Part shown: positions 28,301 to 36,417 of the stretch, piece after piece | How positions within the stretch are numbered: the stretch's first letter is position 1 | Layout of the letters: each line of letters opens with the position of its first letter | Source: Nostoc sp. C052 | GTDB lineage: Bacteria > Cyanobacteriota > Cyanobacteriia > Cyanobacteriales > Nostocaceae | Assembly (NCBI RefSeq): GCF_013393905.1 | Contig: NZ_CP040272.1 | Span: forward strand, 4,708,001 to 4,772,000 | Direction: 5' to 3' | Length of the DNA: 64,000 nucleotides | Program-made: the position numbers and the translations under genes | The notes under the pieces: generated by a model | What the model was told of the DNA's origin: nothing | Seen by the model: the letters and a program-made list of their open reading frames with translations, nothing else | The model's database searches: none

Positions 28301-28756
28301 ATATTACAGCAAACTGGATTGGAGCCGTGCTGTTTGAAATTGGAGATTACTGAAACCTTGCTAATGGATAATTTTGAATTGGCCATCACTGTACTTTCTC
28401 AGTTAACAGCGCTGAATGTCGAGATGCACATGGATGATTTTGGTACTGGTTATTCATCCTTGAGTTATTTGCACCGTCTACCAATCAAAACTCTTAAGAT
28501 TGATCGCTCTTTTGTCACCAGTATAGGTAGTCGAGGAGAAAATTTAGAAATTATTCGAGCGATCGTAACATTGGCTCATAATTTAAATATGTCTGTAACA
28601 GCAGAAGGGATAGAAACTGTAGAGCAATTAGCACAATTGAAGGCTTTACAATGTGATTATGGACAAGGGTATTTTTTCTTACCACCTATGGAACGGGCAG
28701 AAGTAGAAATACTACTTGCTGCTAACTTGTACGGAAAAAACTTTTTGAAGAGATAA
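25373..28756 (+). CDS. Amino-acid-permease-like membrane domain fused to PAS-GGDEF-EAL
   Basis: This 1127-residue protein begins with about 12 hydrophobic segments (roughly 25-440) that look like an APC-superfamily permease (LETWGFGLTGHVGWIGTAP, GGTPNYTTRLLKNFP). Two more membrane helices follow (about 466-488 and 500-522), then a PAS domain (about 540-640) and a coiled linker (640-685). The output is a GGDEF domain with intact GGDEF at 769-773 and an EAL domain with intact EAL at 898-900 and KIDRSFV and AEGIET motifs. Both cyclic-di-GMP synthesis and hydrolysis motifs are intact, so direction cannot be predicted. The permease part probably serves as sensor (a transceptor); its ligand is unknown. 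It stands alone. Confidence 0.88.
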   Translation: MVSNDSARVENNQHLLIRLPRTLSYLETWGFGLTGHVGWIGTAPIIHAALGPKAILVWFFGTIISFLLNLQVQSLGRHWPDIAGGTPNYTTRLLKNFPVLGRYAALGYFFSWAAAPALYAIILTDLIKVNFETLGISCPETLLRVLFTAIPFILAFSGTRALALLHLFFVFPAILLMLLFCIQGVFWLVFSSASFKLISTSTHSLSFEEWAKWFFLASYSIYACETTSSFVADSRHPYKTLKFLTVAAWLIPPVFLGGSWVLMCSAQNPTIGDDTFLNLVAASKPFWGEFAPFLVTLLITISCLLSSATAVSNSPRILYQLAFDRQLSPIFALVSRQGVLGPAILVTFILSLLCLNLGNVSQLVTVAGTCYLMSIMGLHLGLWLCRGKPHVLWPWWSLGFFLVEAVVLIVGGLAWNWRDFLVGLLLPIILMSGDVALRRLRFAPLHPNWWTQRYDTRSTRNNPDFVVLQVIVLVSLICTTATISWIIRDFLDRFSNNPQNSLLAILLVTLSFAGVAIACWTTLPQIIAIDEARKQARNLFITTLDTVPDTVLVLDEDGTISQTNAAAEELFQTSVQQLLGQNLNQILICYRGKPEQWSIRSEQTLKINQGLRIVESTISQPFNSQLREYIVIVRDITKRKLAEEELVQYRYQLEQLVLERTIELIRVNQQLQQDIIKRQEAQEQLLHNSLHDGLTGLPNQRLFMERVQQAIEHSKQENNYLFAVLFLDLDRFKVVNDSLGHLLGNQLLIAISHRLKSVLRGGDIVARFGGDEFTILIEEIEDISTAIQVAERIKKVLALPFQLNEHRVFTNVSIGIALSKADYEQAAQILRDADVAMYCAKSLGKARYEVFDPKMHEGAALLLELETALRHALLKQEEFRLDYQPIVSLTTGKIIGFEALIRWYHPERGLISPQDFIPLAEETGMIVSIGQWVLYEACHQMHTWHKQFPTSTPLTISVNFSGKQITQPDVFKEVKHILQQTGLEPCCLKLEITETLLMDNFELAITVLSQLTALNVEMHMDDFGTGYSSLSYLHRLPIKTLKIDRSFVTSIGSRGENLEIIRAIVTLAHNLNMSVTAEGIETVEQLAQLKALQCDYGQGYFFLPPMERAEVEILLAANLYGKNFLKR

Positions 28757-28762
28757 ACCAGG

Positions 28763-28815
28763 AGTCAGAATTCAGAATGGGCTACGCCCCGCTGCGCTAA
28801 CAGAATTCAGAATAG
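28763..28815. repeat. Dispersed repeat containing GAATTCAGAATGGGCTACGC
   Basis: The sequence around GGGCTACGCCCCGC flanked by AGAATTCAGAAT on both sides is the uninterrupted form of the outer repeat at 24711-24964. The inner part can form a short hairpin (GGGCTACGCCC). It lies 7-60 bp after the stop of the permease-GGDEF-EAL gene. Confidence 0.65.
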
Positions 28816-28851
28816 TCTACCCATAAAGTCGCTTAACTACATCTACATTAA

Positions 28852-30003
28852 TTAGTGTAGTACTGGTTGTAGCTGGAAATTCTCTACATTATTAACTAAC
28901 CCTTCTTCTAACAGAAGTTCGTTCACAAAAATATCGATTTTATCCCGATTGATATTTTGCATGACTATCAGGTGTACCCAGTTTTCACAAATGGCTAACT
29001 GCCACTTTTTAATTAACTTTTGAGAAGGTTTTTGAAACACTACGGTATTGGAAAAATCATTGAGCATACATGGGTATTCTCTGATTTTAAGTTGTTGGAA
29101 AAGATATTGGGCATTATCAATGCAGGTCTTTGCTTCTCTAGCTAATCCATGATAACCTCTTGTTTTTATTGCATACCAGAGAATCAGAGGTGTGTGACCG
29201 TTTCTAGAACCTAGAATTGTTGTATCTGTTGAACCGATATATTCAATTGCTGTTTCAACTTTTTCTACCCATTTTTTCTTAGTTAAAACAACACCGCAAG
29301 GCAAGGGAGAACCAATGAATTTAGCAGAAATAGCTACACTATCTATGGGTTTTTGAAAGTTAACTTGTGGAGCGCCATCTAGAAAAGGTAATATTAATCC
29401 TGAAAGTGCGGCATCACAATGAATATAGTAATTTTTTATCTGATTGCGCTCTAAAATTTCTATAACTTTGTCTAAGTTATCAATCGCACCTTTGACAGTA
29501 GTCCCAATATTTAAATTTACGATCGCTGGACAATTGCGGTTTTCGCTAATGAGTTGTTCGAAATGCTCATAATTCATCTCTCCGTTAATTTGCGAGTTAA
29601 CAACATTGTGTTGAATGCGGAATAATTTGGCTGCTTTGGGTATTGAGTAATGAGAATCTTGTGATGAGTAAAGAATCCCATTCGGGTAGATTTCCCTTGC
29701 TAAGAATATTCCATATAAATTACCTTCAGTTCCGCCAGCAGTAACATAACCCCAAAACTTATTTTCTGGAATTTTATAGAGGTTAGCAAAAAAAGATAAT
29801 ACTTCTTGCTCAAACTTCCGAGAATGCAGTCCAAAATCTGGCTCAATATAAGGATCTCCAGCATTATTCAACAGAAAATTGAAAAATTTGCCGATCGCAC
29901 TGTAGTCACAACTTAAATTATATGGATAGCCTGCGTGAAACTGCGATCGCTGTTCTATTTGCAGCAAAAAATCTGCCAATTCTTTAGCAACTGTATCTGA
30001 CAT
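28852..30003 (-). CDS. Histidine-decarboxylase-like PLP-dependent enzyme (group II)
   Basis: This 383-residue fold-type I decarboxylase has family hallmarks: TAGGTEGNL (88-96), DSHYSIPKA with His118 stacking on the cofactor, HCDAALSG with Asp197, and the PLP lysine Lys228 in SAKFIGSPLPCG. These match the pyridoxal-dependent histidine (and plant serine) decarboxylase family, which produce histamine or ethanolamine. In the members I recall the lysine is preceded by Ser-Gly-His. Here it is Ser-Ala, so one residue is missing next to the Schiff-base lysine. Substrate is uncertain. AAGAGAG precedes the ATG. Flanked by repeats and with no pathway neighbours, it looks like an independent accessory gene. 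Confidence 0.82.
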   Translation of the reverse strand: MSDTVAKELADFLLQIEQRSQFHAGYPYNLSCDYSAIGKFFNFLLNNAGDPYIEPDFGLHSRKFEQEVLSFFANLYKIPENKFWGYVTAGGTEGNLYGIFLAREIYPNGILYSSQDSHYSIPKAAKLFRIQHNVVNSQINGEMNYEHFEQLISENRNCPAIVNLNIGTTVKGAIDNLDKVIEILERNQIKNYYIHCDAALSGLILPFLDGAPQVNFQKPIDSVAISAKFIGSPLPCGVVLTKKKWVEKVETAIEYIGSTDTTILGSRNGHTPLILWYAIKTRGYHGLAREAKTCIDNAQYLFQQLKIREYPCMLNDFSNTVVFQKPSQKLIKKWQLAICENWVHLIVMQNINRDKIDIFVNELLLEEGLVNNVENFQLQPVLH

Positions 30004-30370
30004 ATCTTTTTCTCTCTTGAATTTTGAGTTGATGGATGTTCTAATCGAAAATCTACGTATTAATCCATACCTTTATATTATCTTAACAATCTAGCGGTTC
30101 CCCTTTCTTTAAAGAAGATACAGTTAAAACACGTAGCCATCTTCAGTAAAAATACTAGATTTTTTTGTTCTAAAGTATATTACCCTTAGGACTTACGCAC
30201 TTTACAAAAGGACTATAATGTGTGTTACGTAAAATATCTATTTTCAGCGCTGACTCGAAAGACCTCTCCCTCGTTTTACTACGTAAAACAATCCCTCTCC
30301 GATTTGGAGAGGGAAAGACTGGAAATTTAGTTAAAAATAGAGAGAAGTTCGGCGAATTAACGTATATTTA
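30004..30370. other. Intergenic region with repeat DNA
   Basis: About 370 bp between two minus-strand genes. It contains an AGGACTTACGCA-type dispersed segment near 30189 and GACCTCTCCCTCG...ATCCCTCTCCGATTTGGAGAGGG, a common cyanobacterial repeat that ends in the hairpin listed separately. Confidence 0.45.
30292..30314 (-). terminator. Candidate terminator of ileS
   Basis: TCCCTCTCC (30292-30300) pairs perfectly with GGAGAGGGA (30306-30314) across a 5-nt loop. On the minus strand it lies 57 bp past the ileS stop and is followed by TTGTTTT, the form of a Rho-independent terminator. It also belongs to a dispersed repeat. Confidence 0.45.
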
Positions 30371-33277
30371 CTAGAACTCTCCAGCTAAGGCTGCAACGCA
30401 TCGTTCGCAAATTAAGGGATGTTCTGCTGATTCTCCTACATGAGTAGAGTAGTTCCAACAGCGATCGCATTTTTCACCATCTGCTTTCACAACATCAATA
30501 GTTGTTATTTTCTCAGCACCGAAAAATTTAGCTACTTTTATCTGTTCTTCTGCCTCTTTAAGAGGGGAATCGACTAGTTCAACTTGAGATACTAAAAACA
30601 GATAGCGCAACTCATCTACCCCATTACTTTGGTCAATAGAACGGGGGTTAAGTGATTGTAACTGTTTACGCAGTTCCAAATCTGAGACATATAACAAAAT
30701 CTTAGCTTCTAAAGAAGACCCGATTTCTTTCGCTACTCGAAAATTCTCTAACCTTCCATTGACATCAGTACGAATTTTCCGTAACTCTGTCCAAAATTCT
30801 GCTAACTCAGGATTACGCCATTTTTCCTCAACCTGAATCCAACCGGCTTCAAACACTGATTTGTAAGGTGTTTTGTAAGGGAGATATTGCCAGATATCCT
30901 CGGCAGTGTGGGATAATACTGGGGCGATCGCTCTAGCTAAATTATCTATTGCTATCTTCAGCACCGTTTGACAACTGCGACGGCGGAAAGCATCTTTTGC
31001 ACTGATGTAGAGTCTATCTTTAGCAACATCTAAATAGAAGTTGGATAAATCTACCACGCAGAAATTCTGCACTGTTTGGAAGAAGCGGAAGAATTGGAAA
31101 CTCTCAAAGGCTTCCGTCACTTCCTCAAACACTTCGGTGATGCGGTGCAGCATATAACGGTCAAGTTCTGGCAATTCCTCAAAGGGGACTGCATCTTTTT
31201 CGGGGTCAAAATCATCTAAGCTACCCAACAAAAATCGCGCTGTATTGCGAATTTTGCCTCTAACATCATTCATTTGTTTGATGATGTTTTTGCCAATGCG
31301 GACATCGCCGGAGTAGTCTACCGATGATACCCATAATCGCAAGACATCTGCACCGTAGGCTGGTTCTACTTTTTGATTTTTCCCACCTTCAATGATTGTA
31401 TTGGGGTCAACCACATTACCTTCTGACTTACTCATCTTTCGCCCTTGTTCGTCCAAAGCGAAGCCGTGAGTTAGCACAGTTTTGTAAGGGGCAATGTCAT
31501 TTACCGCTACACTGGTAAGCAAACTTGACTGGAACCAGCCTCGATGTTGGTCGGAACCTTCTAAATATATCTCAGCAGGGTAGTGTAACTCTGGACGCTG
31601 TTGAGCGACAGCAGCCCAAGATGACCCAGAATCGAACCATACATCCATTGTGTCTGTACCTCTGCGGTAAGACTTACCATTTTGACGATAGGATTCTGGT
31701 AATAATTCCTCAACTGATAATTCCCACCAAGCATCAGAACCTTTTTCTGCGATGATTCCTTGAACGTGGTTAATAATTTCTTCGTTCAGCAATACTTCCC
31801 CAGTGGCTTCGTCGTAGAAAACGGGAATCGGTACACCCCAAGCACGCTGACGAGATATACACCAATCGGAACGTTCCGCTACCATTGGCGTGATCCGATT
31901 TTCACCTTGGGCTGGAATCCATTTTACAGTGGCGATCGCCTTTAATGCTTCTTCTCTAAATCCCTCCACCGAAGCAAACCATTGTTCAGTCGCGCGGAAA
32001 ATCGTTGGTTTTTTCGTCCGCCAATCATAAGGATACTTGTGGGGGTATGCTTCTTCTTTCAGCAAGGAACCAGCAGCCGTTAATGCATCAATTACCGCCT
32101 GATTTCCATCACCCAGCACATTTAACCCCGCAAATTGTCCCGCTTCTTCGGTAAAATTGCCGTTGTCATCCACTGGTGCAAGGATGGGCAAACCGTAACG
32201 CTGACCAACAATATAGTCTTCTTGACCATGACCAGGTGCAGTATGTACCAACCCAGTACCCGACTCAGTTGTGATGTAATCACCGCCCACAACAATCGGA
32301 CTTTCGCGGTCAAATAGAGGATGACGGTAAGTGGTATGTTCTAAATCATTCCCCTTGAACGTGGCTTTTAGAGTTAACTCAACTCCCAAGGTTGAAGATA
32401 AACGTTCTATTAAGTCAGCAGCAACAATCAGGTATTTGAAATTACTCTGCGCCTCCCCCTCTGGGTGTGAAACTTCCACCACTGCATAATTCAAATCCGC
32501 ATTCACCGCCACAGCTAAATTCGCTGGAATTGTCCAAGGTGTCGTTGTCCAGATAGCCACACCCAAATCTGACTGATATTCAGCCAACAGTGGTTTTACA
32601 GCTGACGCCAAACTCGTGATTGGGAAAGCTGCATAGATACTGCGGGAAACGTGACCTTCAGGATATTCCAACTCAGCTTCCGCCAAAGCGGTTTTAGAAC
32701 TGGGACTCCAGTGAACTGGCTTCAAACCGCGATAGATGTAGCCTTTTAAGAACATTTGACCAAATACGCCAATTTGAGCCGCTTCGTATTCCGGCTTCAG
32801 AGTTAGATAAGGATTGTCCCAATCACCCCAAATACCGTAGCGTTTAAAATTTTGGCGCTGGTTGTCTACCGTAGCTAGGGCAAATTCTTTCGCTTTCTGC
32901 CGCAGTTGTAAAGGTGTTAAATTTTGCCGTTCTGCTGACTTCATGTTCTGCAAAACTTTCAACTCAATTGGCAATCCGTGACAATCCCAACCAGGGACGT
33001 AGCGAACTTTACGACCTTTTAGTAGTTGGTAGCGATTAATAATATCTTTGAGAATTTTATTTAAGGCATGACCAATATGGAGTGAGCCATTAGCGTAGGG
33101 AGGCCCATCGTGCAGTATAAATAATTCGCCGGGGTTATTTTCAAAGAGGCGATCGTAAATTTTATTTTCTTCCCAAAATTTTTGGATTTCAGGCTCGCGC
33201 TTGATGGCGTTTGCCCGCATATCAAAGTTAGTCTTGGGTAGGTTTACAGTATCTTTATAACTTCCTGGTTCGGTCAC
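30371..33277 (-). CDS. ileS: Isoleucyl-tRNA synthetase
   Basis: This 968-residue class I synthetase charges tRNA-Ile with isoleucine. Motifs in order: HIGH at 67-70 (GSLHIGHALNK); editing (CP1) domain with TTPWTIPANLAV and HTAPGHGQEDY; KMSKS in GRKMSKSEGNVVDP; anticodon-binding domain; and a C-terminal zinc finger with CDRCWNYS and CERC. The open frame extends 21 codons upstream to a TTG, but that leader (INRTCTPNSRHET) is not family-like. The family N-terminus (TEPGSYKDTVNLPKTNFDMR) begins at the GTG at 33277, with AGGCATGAG upstream, so GTG is chosen. An upstream ATG at 33331 is the alternative. Confidence 0.95.
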   Translation of the reverse strand: MTEPGSYKDTVNLPKTNFDMRANAIKREPEIQKFWEENKIYDRLFENNPGELFILHDGPPYANGSLHIGHALNKILKDIINRYQLLKGRKVRYVPGWDCHGLPIELKVLQNMKSAERQNLTPLQLRQKAKEFALATVDNQRQNFKRYGIWGDWDNPYLTLKPEYEAAQIGVFGQMFLKGYIYRGLKPVHWSPSSKTALAEAELEYPEGHVSRSIYAAFPITSLASAVKPLLAEYQSDLGVAIWTTTPWTIPANLAVAVNADLNYAVVEVSHPEGEAQSNFKYLIVAADLIERLSSTLGVELTLKATFKGNDLEHTTYRHPLFDRESPIVVGGDYITTESGTGLVHTAPGHGQEDYIVGQRYGLPILAPVDDNGNFTEEAGQFAGLNVLGDGNQAVIDALTAAGSLLKEEAYPHKYPYDWRTKKPTIFRATEQWFASVEGFREEALKAIATVKWIPAQGENRITPMVAERSDWCISRQRAWGVPIPVFYDEATGEVLLNEEIINHVQGIIAEKGSDAWWELSVEELLPESYRQNGKSYRRGTDTMDVWFDSGSSWAAVAQQRPELHYPAEIYLEGSDQHRGWFQSSLLTSVAVNDIAPYKTVLTHGFALDEQGRKMSKSEGNVVDPNTIIEGGKNQKVEPAYGADVLRLWVSSVDYSGDVRIGKNIIKQMNDVRGKIRNTARFLLGSLDDFDPEKDAVPFEELPELDRYMLHRITEVFEEVTEAFESFQFFRFFQTVQNFCVVDLSNFYLDVAKDRLYISAKDAFRRRSCQTVLKIAIDNLARAIAPVLSHTAEDIWQYLPYKTPYKSVFEAGWIQVEEKWRNPELAEFWTELRKIRTDVNGRLENFRVAKEIGSSLEAKILLYVSDLELRKQLQSLNPRSIDQSNGVDELRYLFLVSQVELVDSPLKEAEEQIKVAKFFGAEKITTIDVVKADGEKCDRCWNYSTHVGESAEHPLICERCVAALAGEF

Positions 33278-33971
33278 AGTCTCATGCCTAGAATTAGGTG
33301 TGCAGGTTCTATTAATTATAGAAGATGGCATGAAAACCAAAATTTGCTATTTTACTCACCGAAAGAGTGCTGAGTGCTGAGTGATGAGTAATGAGTGAAG
33401 AAAAAGTACTCAGCACTCTTCATAGAAACAGCACCTTAATTTTCTGCTTCGTCTTAGGGACTGACAAATAAAAAATATCCAATTGACTCTTGTGGGGTGG
33501 GCGACACGAGAGCCATATCAACTGGGCGGGCAAGATGTCCACCCCACAATATTGGATAATTTATTTCTTGGAGTTCCCTCATCAGATTGGCTAACTTTTC
33601 ACGTTGGATGTCAACCAGAGGACTAACCTCAATACACTTGGGTTAAGCATTTATTCTCTCCCCCTACTTCCCCTGCCTCCCCTGCCTGCCTCAACGATTA
33701 TTTTCTTAACTGAACTGTATTGCGGCTACTGACAACAATTTTGGGTTTTTGAGAAGCGATAAATCGCCGTCTCTACAAGTGCTGTATTGGGACGAACCTG
33801 ACTTTTCACTCTTGTCTGAAAAATTGTCGATAATGTTTTATAGAGACATTGCAATGCAACATCTCTACACACCTAAAAATCTCACCAATAACCTTAACTA
33901 AACGGTAAGGAATAAGAATTTCTAAAAGTCTTGCCTAAATCGTGGCTTAGTTAAGGGTATTTAGCGTAATT
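33278..33971. other. Intergenic region with several repeats
   Basis: About 690 bp between ileS and rpaA, both on the minus strand. Contents: GAGTGCTGAGTGATGAGT-type tandem hexamer/heptamer sequence at 33364-33395, a palindromic element at 33476-33558 (separate entry), TCCCCTGCCTCCCCTGCCTGCC near 33668, GATAAATCGCCGTCTCTAC at 33759, and TAGAGACATTGCAATGCAACATCTCTA near 33841. No gene or RNA is evident. Confidence 0.5.
33476..33558. repeat. MITE-like palindromic element, 83 bp
   Basis: Ends TATCCAAT (33476-33483) and ATTGGATA (33551-33558) are perfect inverted repeats. Further in, TTGTGGGGTGG (33490-33500) and CCACCCCACAA (33539-33549) also pair perfectly. No coding capacity. Confidence 0.65.
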
Positions 33972-34715
33972 TCATTCAACGACTGTTACTGAAGCCCCTT
34001 CATTTGATGGAGGTATACTGGGTAACTCAAGACAGTATCCAGCACCATAAACTGTCTTAATATAGCGGGGATGACGAGGATCTGGTTCTAATTTGGTTCT
34101 TAAATGGCGAATATGGACTCGAATCGTTTCTATATCATCATCAGGATCGTAGCCCCAAACTTCTCTGAGGATTTCGCTGGGAGAAACTGTTTGACCGTGG
34201 CGTTGCAGTAAGCAGTGAAGTAACTCAAATTCCAAGTGAGTCAATTTCACCGTCTCATTGAACCATATCGCCTCAAATCTTTCGGGAACGAGGGTTAATG
34301 AGCCATAGTTGAGAATTTCACTATGCTTTGCGGCTTGGGGAATCCTGTCAGTCCGCCGCAAAAGTGCCCGCACCCGCGCCAGCAGTTCTTCAACTTCAAA
34401 AGGTTTCGTGAGGTAGTCATCTGCGCCAGCATTGAAGCCTTCCACCTTGTCCTGAGTTTGGCTCAAAGCCGTCAACATTAACACGGGAATCTCAGAGGTG
34501 CGATCGTCGCGGCGTAGGCGTTGGCAAACGGTAAACCCATCTACCCTGGGCAACATTAAATCGAGCATGATCAAGTCTGGTTGTAGCTGGAGAGCCAGCG
34601 CTTGACCTTTGATGCCGTCTTCAGCTTGACTAACATCGTAGCCAGCCATTTCCAAGTTGACGGCAACTAGTTCTGAAATCGCTGGGTCATCGTCTATGAC
34701 AAGAATCCTCGGCAT
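33972..34715 (-). CDS. rpaA: OmpR-family response regulator RpaA
   Basis: This 247-residue regulator has a receiver domain (1-120) with acidic pocket DDD (8-10), phosphoacceptor Asp52 in MLDLMLPRVDG and Lys104 in LTKPFE, and an OmpR-type winged-helix domain (about 140-235) ending with the family's KTVYGAGYCLEL. The opening MPRILVIDDDPAISELVAVN and the ending identify it as RpaA, not RpaB. In cyanobacteria RpaA receives phosphate from SasA and is modulated by CikA. It is the main output of the circadian clock and affects phycobilisome association with photosystem I. No clock gene is adjacent. The ATG is preceded only by a weak ribosome site. Confidence 0.92.
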   Translation of the reverse strand: MPRILVIDDDPAISELVAVNLEMAGYDVSQAEDGIKGQALALQLQPDLIMLDLMLPRVDGFTVCQRLRRDDRTSEIPVLMLTALSQTQDKVEGFNAGADDYLTKPFEVEELLARVRALLRRTDRIPQAAKHSEILNYGSLTLVPERFEAIWFNETVKLTHLEFELLHCLLQRHGQTVSPSEILREVWGYDPDDDIETIRVHIRHLRTKLEPDPRHPRYIKTVYGAGYCLELPSIPPSNEGASVTVVE

Positions 34716-34872
34716 TCTTAAAAAATTATTACTACTTATTAAGGATAATTAACAACCTTTGATAGATACAAAGATTTTTGAATCAATGATGAAAAAGTTT
34801 TTAAATCTTACATAAATATTAAGATTAAATGACTGTGAAATCAAGACTCAATTACACGAAATCTTATAGTCT

Positions 34873-35937
34873 ATGATGTGTTATACTCCCCCCTACAATC
34901 CGTCTTGGTTTTTACAAAACGGTGTGATGATGACTGTATACACCGCTTTGTGGGGAAAACGTAACTGGCAAAGTACTACTAAAGACCCAGAACCGTCTTA
35001 TCACGAGAAAATCTTTGTTGGTGGCCAAGGTGTGCCAATTTTTGGCTTGGTTGCTATCCCAGAAAATGCTCATAGCACGATTATCGGTACTTATGGCATT
35101 ACCGGAGAATTAAAAACAGAATGGTTTTTGAGAGTGCTAGGACGTAAAGCTTACGCTCAAGGATATGCTGTGGTGTTATTTGATTGGCGGGCCCACGGCA
35201 AAACGGCCGAATTGTCGCCGACTCTCACCTCTGATGGTTTGTATGAGGGAGAAGATTTTGTTCGCATTGCTGCCGCTGCAAAGGCAATGGGGTGTCCAGG
35301 AAAATTTTGGTTTACGGGGTTTTCTTTAGGAGGGCAATTGGCACTATGGGCGGTGAAGGTGGCTGGTGAGGTGATTAGGGAGTATGAAGATTTAGGACTA
35401 GAGGATAGTGATATTGGCGGTGGTATGGTGATATGTCCGAGTTTGGATTCACAGCGATCGCTATCTTATCTAGTTACAAAGCCCTTAGGTAGATATTTAG
35501 AAGCCGGGATTGCCCAGAATTTAAAAAAACTGGCGTGGCGGATACATGATGCCCATCCGGGAAGTCTTGACCCAGAAGCGATTGAACGGGCGAATAGTAT
35601 TTGGGGTTTTGACAATGAACTGGTAATTAACCGACTAGGTTTTCCTTCTGTGGAAGCATATTACCAAGCGAGTAGTGCTTTACAAATATTGCCCCAAATC
35701 TCGAAACCAACTTTGATTTTATATGCTGCTGATGACCCACTTTTCGACCCAGCTATCATACCGGAATTACAAGAAGCGTGCGATCGCAATTCCGCAATAG
35801 ATTTGTTCCTGACTCAATACGGCGGTCATGTTGGCTATTTGAGTAGCAAAGAGTGTCAGCGCCAAGTAAAGGATTCCGATCCTTGGTGGGCATGGAATCG
35901 GGTTTTAGAATGGTTGGAGGAAAAGCGAATAGCCTAG
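34873..35937 (+). CDS. Alpha/beta hydrolase
   Basis: This 354-residue protein has the nucleophile elbow GFSLGG (149-154, Ser151), an acid residue in YAADDPLFD (Asp287/288) and the catalytic His319 in GGHVGYL, all in the expected order. The block LFDWRAHGK (102-110) corresponds to the oxyanion-hole side of the fold. The pattern resembles the YheT/Est-like branch of uncharacterised esterases. Substrate is unknown. It diverges from rpaA with 157 bp between starts. The start at 34873 is the first of two adjacent ATGs, and further Met codons at 19-20 are possible alternatives. Confidence 0.83.
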   Translation: MMCYTPPYNPSWFLQNGVMMTVYTALWGKRNWQSTTKDPEPSYHEKIFVGGQGVPIFGLVAIPENAHSTIIGTYGITGELKTEWFLRVLGRKAYAQGYAVVLFDWRAHGKTAELSPTLTSDGLYEGEDFVRIAAAAKAMGCPGKFWFTGFSLGGQLALWAVKVAGEVIREYEDLGLEDSDIGGGMVICPSLDSQRSLSYLVTKPLGRYLEAGIAQNLKKLAWRIHDAHPGSLDPEAIERANSIWGFDNELVINRLGFPSVEAYYQASSALQILPQISKPTLILYAADDPLFDPAIIPELQEACDRNSAIDLFLTQYGGHVGYLSSKECQRQVKDSDPWWAWNRVLEWLEEKRIA

Positions 35938-36034
35938 AAATACCTCGTCCTGACTTGAAAGCAACTAAATTTATTTACGGGGATGTTAATTTTTAATTCT
36001 TAATTTTTAATTCCCCGAAAGGGTTGACCAGAAG

Positions 36035-36202
36035 CTACCACAATATCATTGGTAAACCAGCAATGATAGAAGCAATACCTGTCCAGAGGGTAAAGCGTTC
36101 AATATCTAGTTCATCTAAAGCAATGCTCATTTGCCTAATTGCTAATAGCAGTGCTGCCAGTAGTAGAAGAAAAAAGGCAAAGTATCGCAAATTAATAATC
36201 AT
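36035..36202 (-). CDS. Small two-helix membrane protein (55 aa)
   Basis: Too short for ordinary gene calling, but well supported on the minus strand. The ATG at 36202 is preceded by GAGG at 5 nt spacing. The product starts MIINLRYFAFFLLLLAALLL (helix 1, about 6-22), then has a short acidic loop DELDIERF, and ends TGIASIIAGLPMILW (helix 2, about 39-55). This hydrophobic-charged-hydrophobic layout is not what a random frame gives, whereas the overlapping plus-strand frame is low in complexity and not protein-like. The family is not recognised. It lies between the hydrolase and hetI and is convergent with the hydrolase. Function unknown. Confidence 0.65.
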   Translation of the reverse strand: MIINLRYFAFFLLLLAALLLAIRQMSIALDELDIERFTLWTGIASIIAGLPMILW

Positions 36203-36417
36203 TCATCCTCACCAAAAAAGTTGTTCTAATAGTTTTTAACCAGCTTTTGCAAGGTTTTTTTGTTCCAGATTTAACACTTTCGGAGATAAACTATTTACCA
36301 GTGAAGAGATACAGCAGATTTTAGGTAAATGAGGTGAAAAATCTCATAAATCCATCCATAATAATCGTCGTAATTAAACAAACTATTAGAGTACAACTCC
36401 CTTGACTTTTTGACCCA

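Noticed and set aside
36024..36239. 71-codon plus-strand frame before hetI
   Set aside because: Low-complexity Ser/Lys-rich product. The opposite strand holds a better-supported two-helix membrane protein.
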